From the NCBI GenBank assembly GCA_022844585.1, contig JALHLM010000012.1, forward strand, positions 1 through 28,280: a DNA stretch of 28,280 nucleotides, read 5' to 3'. Below are positions 24,807 through 28,280 of the stretch, in pieces. This DNA comes from Pirellulales bacterium (lineage in GTDB: Bacteria; Planctomycetota; Planctomycetia; Pirellulales; JALHLM01). The notes below the pieces were generated by a model that was given only the letters and a program-made list of their open reading frames with translations, searched no databases and was not told the DNA's origin. Every line of letters starts with the position of its first letter. Within the stretch, counting starts at the first letter, position 1. A program made the translations under genes and the position numbers.

Positions 24807-26798
24807 ATGTCATTCGCCAATCCTATCGCCTGGTTCCTCGCGCTGGCCGCCGGGCCCATCATCGTCTTTTACATTCTGAAACTGCGACTGCGCCGACTGC
24901 CCGTCTCGACGAACTTATTCTGGAAGCAGATTTACGACGAGAAGCCGCCGCGTTCGATCTGGCAGTATCTACGCCATTTGCTCTCGTTGCTCGCGCAACT
25001 GTTGCTCGTGGCGTTCTTGGTGGCCGCCGTCGCCGATCCCTTCTTCGCCTGGCAACTGTTGGAAGCGCGCCGGATCGTCGTCGTGGTGGATAACTCCGCC
25101 AGCATGCGCGCCCGCGACATCGCACCCACTCGACTCCAAGCGGCCATTGATTCCGCCAAGTCGCTCGTGGAAGGGTTGCGTTATCGGGACGAGATGGCGA
25201 TCGTGCTGGCCGGGCCGCGCCCCGAGGTGGTGGTTGGCATGAGCGGTCACGTGCCGACGCTCAAACGAGCGCTCGACGAAATCACGCCGTCGGACAACCC
25301 GACCGACGTGCAGTCGGCGATTGAACTGGGACGGCAATTGATCGGCGAGCATCCGCACGGCGAAGTCGTGGTCGTCACGGACGGCTGCTGGAACGCGACC
25401 GTCAAACCGGAGGGCGGCAAGGAAGTGAAGCTGGAAGCTAAGCTCGCTCCAGTAACGTACCGCGTCTTTGCAACCGAGTCCGCCAACGTCGGCATCACGC
25501 AGTTTCAGGTGCGACGGAGCCTGATTGATCCGCTCGGCTACGAAGTGCTCATCGCTGTACGCAACGCCGGTCCGTCGGAAGTAAAGTGCCGGGTGGAAAT
25601 GGAACTGGCTGGCCTGCCGGTCGATATTCTCCCGCTGACGCTTAAGCCGGAAGAAAACTGGAGTCGTTCGCTGGAGAAATCGTCGCTCGAAGGAGGGCGC
25701 CTCGTAGCGAAGCTGACGCAGGTCGCGCCGGCCGCCAGCGTGAGCGACGACAAGCCCGCGGAGACGCTGGCCGCGCTCAATTTGTTGCCCACGGACGACA
25801 CCGCCTGGGCAGTGCTCCCGGAACGTGAGATTCAAAACGTGCTATTGATCACGGAAGGGAATCTGTTCCTGCAAAAAGTGTTCGAGGCGAATCCGCTCGT
25901 GCGCGTCGAGACACGAAAAGACTTCCCGGAACAATGGCCCGCGGATACGCTCGTGGTGCTGCATCGCCAGGTGCCGCCGACACTGCCCGCGGGAAATCTG
26001 CTGGTCGTCGACCCGACCGGGAGTTGCGACGCCTGGGAAGTCGGCGAGACGATCGAAAATCCCATCGTCACGGAGCTCGATTCCACTTCCCGGTTGATGA
26101 CCTACGTGCGTCTCGATAACGTGCTGATGCCGGAATCGAAGCAGCTCAAGTACAAGTCGCTGCCGAAAGTGCTCGCCGGCGCGATCTCCAAAGACGCGAT
26201 CTACGCGGAAGTAACGCGCGCCAACGGCAAATGCCTGGTGTTGACCGTCAATCTCGATCGCGGCGATCTCGCTTTCCGCACGGCGTTTCCGATCATGGTC
26301 GCCAACGCGTTAGGGTGGTACGCCGGCGAAACCGGCGAGCTGCGCGAATCGCTCGCCACGGGATCGATCACGGAGGTCAATCTCGGCCTCGCATCCGATG
26401 TCAAAGTTTCCGCGCCGTTGCTGCGTTCCCCGAGCGGCCGTGAACAGGCGCTGTTTCCGCCCGCTGACGGCGAGACCAAGAAGAACACTGAGGATACGGG
26501 AACCGAAGCGCCGCAGGCCGCGTCGAGCATCAGCGTGGGGCCATTGGATGAATGCGGCGTGTGGACGGTGGTGAAGTCGGCTTCCGAAGCGGAGACGCCG
26601 CTCATGTCGCTGGCCGTCAATCTGGCGAGCGCGCGCGAAAGTGATCTTCGTCCGCTGAAGGAAGTTTCGGAACAGTCCGCGACGGAGTCGGTTGTCTCGA
26701 ATTGGCTCGCGCGGCCGCTTTGGTTTTATTTGTTGTTTGCCGCCTGTGCGCTGTTTCTGGCCGAGTGGTTTCTGTATCAACGTCGTGTGATCACGTAA
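24807..26798 (+). CDS. BatA-like vWA membrane protein
   Basis: This 663-residue protein has the BatA-type N-terminus: two membrane segments (about 5-25 and 58-77) around a conserved cytoplasmic loop (KLRLRRLPVSTNLFWKQIYD). A von Willebrand A domain follows with metal-site motif DNSAS at 95-99 and a second site VVVVTDG near 188-194. Then comes a strand-rich region (about 225-320), a further alpha/beta region, and a C-terminal membrane segment (about 640-657) ending in a short basic tail. The vWA domain is expected on the periplasmic side. In Bat operons such proteins, with MoxR and DUF58, are tied to oxidative-stress tolerance and envelope integrity, though the mechanism is not settled. No ribosome site precedes ATG 24807; the start matches the family. 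It follows DUF58 by 45 bases. Confidence 0.9.
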   Translation: MSFANPIAWFLALAAGPIIVFYILKLRLRRLPVSTNLFWKQIYDEKPPRSIWQYLRHLLSLLAQLLLVAFLVAAVADPFFAWQLLEARRIVVVVDNSASMRARDIAPTRLQAAIDSAKSLVEGLRYRDEMAIVLAGPRPEVVVGMSGHVPTLKRALDEITPSDNPTDVQSAIELGRQLIGEHPHGEVVVVTDGCWNATVKPEGGKEVKLEAKLAPVTYRVFATESANVGITQFQVRRSLIDPLGYEVLIAVRNAGPSEVKCRVEMELAGLPVDILPLTLKPEENWSRSLEKSSLEGGRLVAKLTQVAPAASVSDDKPAETLAALNLLPTDDTAWAVLPEREIQNVLLITEGNLFLQKVFEANPLVRVETRKDFPEQWPADTLVVLHRQVPPTLPAGNLLVVDPTGSCDAWEVGETIENPIVTELDSTSRLMTYVRLDNVLMPESKQLKYKSLPKVLAGAISKDAIYAEVTRANGKCLVLTVNLDRGDLAFRTAFPIMVANALGWYAGETGELRESLATGSITEVNLGLASDVKVSAPLLRSPSGREQALFPPADGETKKNTEDTGTEAPQAASSISVGPLDECGVWTVVKSASEAETPLMSLAVNLASARESDLRPLKEVSEQSATESVVSNWLARPLWFYLLFAACALFLAEWFLYQRRVIT

Positions 26799-26816
26799 CT
26801 TCGCCCTGTCAGGTTT

Positions 26817-28280
26817 ATGATTCCGTTCGAATTTACTCGCCCCTGGCTTCTGACGCTGCTGCTGCTGGCGGCGCCGGTGCTGATCGCTCTTTTTGTCCGA
26901 AGCCTGAGCGATTTCCCGCGCCGTCAACGCATCGTGTCGCTGGTCACTCGCTCGTTGATCGTGCTGCTTGTCATCTTGGCCCTGGCTGGGTTCACCCTGC
27001 TCCGCCCCACGAACGAGCAATACGTGATGATCCTCGCGGACCAAAGCCTGAGCGTCGGTGATGACGGCGCGAAGAAAGTGAACGAGTACCTCGACGCCGC
27101 TCTCGCGCAAGTCGGGGCGAATCGCGTGGCCTACCTGCCGTTCGGCGTCGCTCCCGGCGTCGTGCAGAACGAGCGCATCGTGTACGGCGAATCGCCCTCG
27201 CTCATCGAAAAGCAAGGCGAATCCCCCGGCGCACCCAACCCGCCCGGCGCCGCGAAAAGCCCGCTGCAGGATGGCACGAATCTGGCCGCCGCGATGGAGG
27301 CCGCCGCCGGATACTTGCCGCCTGGCTACGTCCCGCGCATCGTGGTCTTCACCGATGGCAACGAAACGCATGGCGACGCGCTGGCCACGGCCTCCCGCAG
27401 CCGCGTGCCGATTTCTACGGTGCCATTGCCGACGCGTTCCGAGCCGGAAGTGCAGGTTTCCGAAGTGAAGGTTCCGGCGGAAGTGCGCGAGGGCGAGCCG
27501 TTCTATGTCGAAGTGACGGTCCACTCCAATCACGACGACGAGGGGCTCATCGAGGTCTTTCGCGGCGACCACAAGGCGATCAGCGAGCAAAAACCACTCA
27601 AGGCGGGCGAGAACGTCTTTCACTTTCAGCAGTCGATCGAACGTGACCGCCTGGCCGCGTTCAGCGCGCGGATCTCGGGCCTCAAGGAAGACACGCTGCT
27701 CGACAACAACATGGACTCCGGTCTCGTCTTCGCCGCCGGCAAACCCCGCGTACTGATCATCGAGAGCGACCCGAACCTGATTCGGGATCTCGCCTACGCG
27801 CTCGAGGACGAAGGCATTCAAGCGGACATCCGGCCGCCGCAGGGGATGCCGGAGACGCTCTCGGATCTGCAGAACTACGAACTGCTAATGCTCTCCAACG
27901 TGCCCGCCACGGCGCTTACGCAGCAGCAGATGGAGATCACGCGGACCTACGTGCAGGAACTCGGCGGCGGCTTCATCATGCTCGGCGGCGAGCAATCGTT
28001 TGGCCTGGGCGGCTACTACAAGAGCACGCTCGAAGAGATTCTTCCCGTGCGGAGCGACTTCGAGAAGGAAAAGGAAAAGCCCTCGCTCGGCATGGTGCTG
28101 GTGATCGACAAATCCGGCTCCATGGACGGGGACAAAATCGAGATGGCGAAGTCCGCCGCGCGCAGCGCCGCCGAACTGCTCGGCAATCGGGACCAGGTGG
28201 CTGTCCTCGCCTTCGACGGTGACACCTACGTCATCAGCGAGATGCAATCGGCCAGCAACAAGGGAAAGATCAGCGACGAA
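26817..28280 (+). CDS. vWA membrane protein with amidotransferase-like domain (3' partial)
   Basis: An open frame of 488 codons runs from ATG 26817 to the window end. The protein starts with two membrane segments (about 10-28 and 45-62). A first vWA domain follows, with metal-site motif DQSLS at 75-79, DGTNLAAA near 152 and FTDGNE near 180. An Ig-like strand-rich region spans about 218-308. A glutamine-amidotransferase-like region (about 310-410) contains KPRVLIIESDPNL and LGGGFIMLGGEQSFGLGGYY, but has no catalytic Cys where the family nucleophile is expected. A second vWA domain begins with DKSGS at 431-435 and is cut off by the window. This two-vWA layout with an inactive amidotransferase fold is familiar from planctomycete MoxR operons. 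Its ATG is 18 bases after the BatA-like stop, so the two are co-transcribed. Confidence 0.92.
   Translation, partial: MIPFEFTRPWLLTLLLLAAPVLIALFVRSLSDFPRRQRIVSLVTRSLIVLLVILALAGFTLLRPTNEQYVMILADQSLSVGDDGAKKVNEYLDAALAQVGANRVAYLPFGVAPGVVQNERIVYGESPSLIEKQGESPGAPNPPGAAKSPLQDGTNLAAAMEAAAGYLPPGYVPRIVVFTDGNETHGDALATASRSRVPISTVPLPTRSEPEVQVSEVKVPAEVREGEPFYVEVTVHSNHDDEGLIEVFRGDHKAISEQKPLKAGENVFHFQQSIERDRLAAFSARISGLKEDTLLDNNMDSGLVFAAGKPRVLIIESDPNLIRDLAYALEDEGIQADIRPPQGMPETLSDLQNYELLMLSNVPATALTQQQMEITRTYVQELGGGFIMLGGEQSFGLGGYYKSTLEEILPVRSDFEKEKEKPSLGMVLVIDKSGSMDGDKIEMAKSAARSAAELLGNRDQVAVLAFDGDTYVISEMQSASNKGKISDE

Noticed and set aside
26310..27821. Minus-strand open frame of 503 codons opposite the vWA genes
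   Set aside because: The plus strand encodes two vWA proteins with intact metal sites across this stretch; the minus frame is Arg/Gln/His-rich shadow.
1..28280. CRISPR arrays, tRNA or rRNA genes, insertion sequences, integrases
   Set aside because: Looked for by eye on both strands; no spaced direct repeats, RNA gene landmarks or transposase motifs were found.

Overview
The window looks like a chromosome segment of a planctomycete, most likely from the Pirellulales group. This is inferred from gene content: a giant secreted TPR protein with DUF1583-type domains, a kinase carrying RDD membrane domains and the N-terminal helical leader usual in that phylum, a MoxR/DUF58/BatA-like/vWA operon, and GC-rich coding sequence with many weak or missing Shine-Dalgarno sites. 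No rRNA, tRNA, CRISPR array, transposase or prophage gene was seen.

Left part (1-3042). The window opens inside the 3' end of a ferredoxin-type sulfite/nitrite reductase, followed closely by a hicB-hicA toxin-antitoxin pair. Converging on these is a minus-strand block of four unrecognised genes: a secreted coiled-coil protein directly abutting a small soluble protein (3042 to 1780), then a soluble protein and a membrane-anchored protein (1650 to 733). A 563-base stretch without a gene (3043-3605) separates this block from the next.

Middle part (3606-8652). A 957-residue Ser/Thr kinase has the order kinase, RDD, degenerate kinase, RDD. It is followed by a small zinc-ribbon membrane protein and a cytochrome P450. 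The P450 runs tail to tail into a 75-codon relic of a molybdenum hydroxylase large subunit, of which only the C-terminus remains.

Right part (8653-28280). Two divergent transcription units share a 227-base control region (22539-22765). Leftward is a 4093-residue exported TPR/DUF1583 protein (12.3 kb, about 43% of the window), then a 495-residue membrane-anchored coiled-coil protein with a cysteine cluster. Rightward are a MoxR AAA+ ATPase, a DUF58 protein, a BatA-like vWA membrane protein and a second vWA membrane protein with an inactive-looking amidotransferase fold, cut by the window end. In bacteria with Bat operons, MoxR, DUF58 and vWA membrane proteins are found beside TPR proteins (BatC, BatE). 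Here the TPR role may be filled by the divergent giant. I read the whole right half as one candidate cell-envelope assembly or stress system. This is the part most worth attention.
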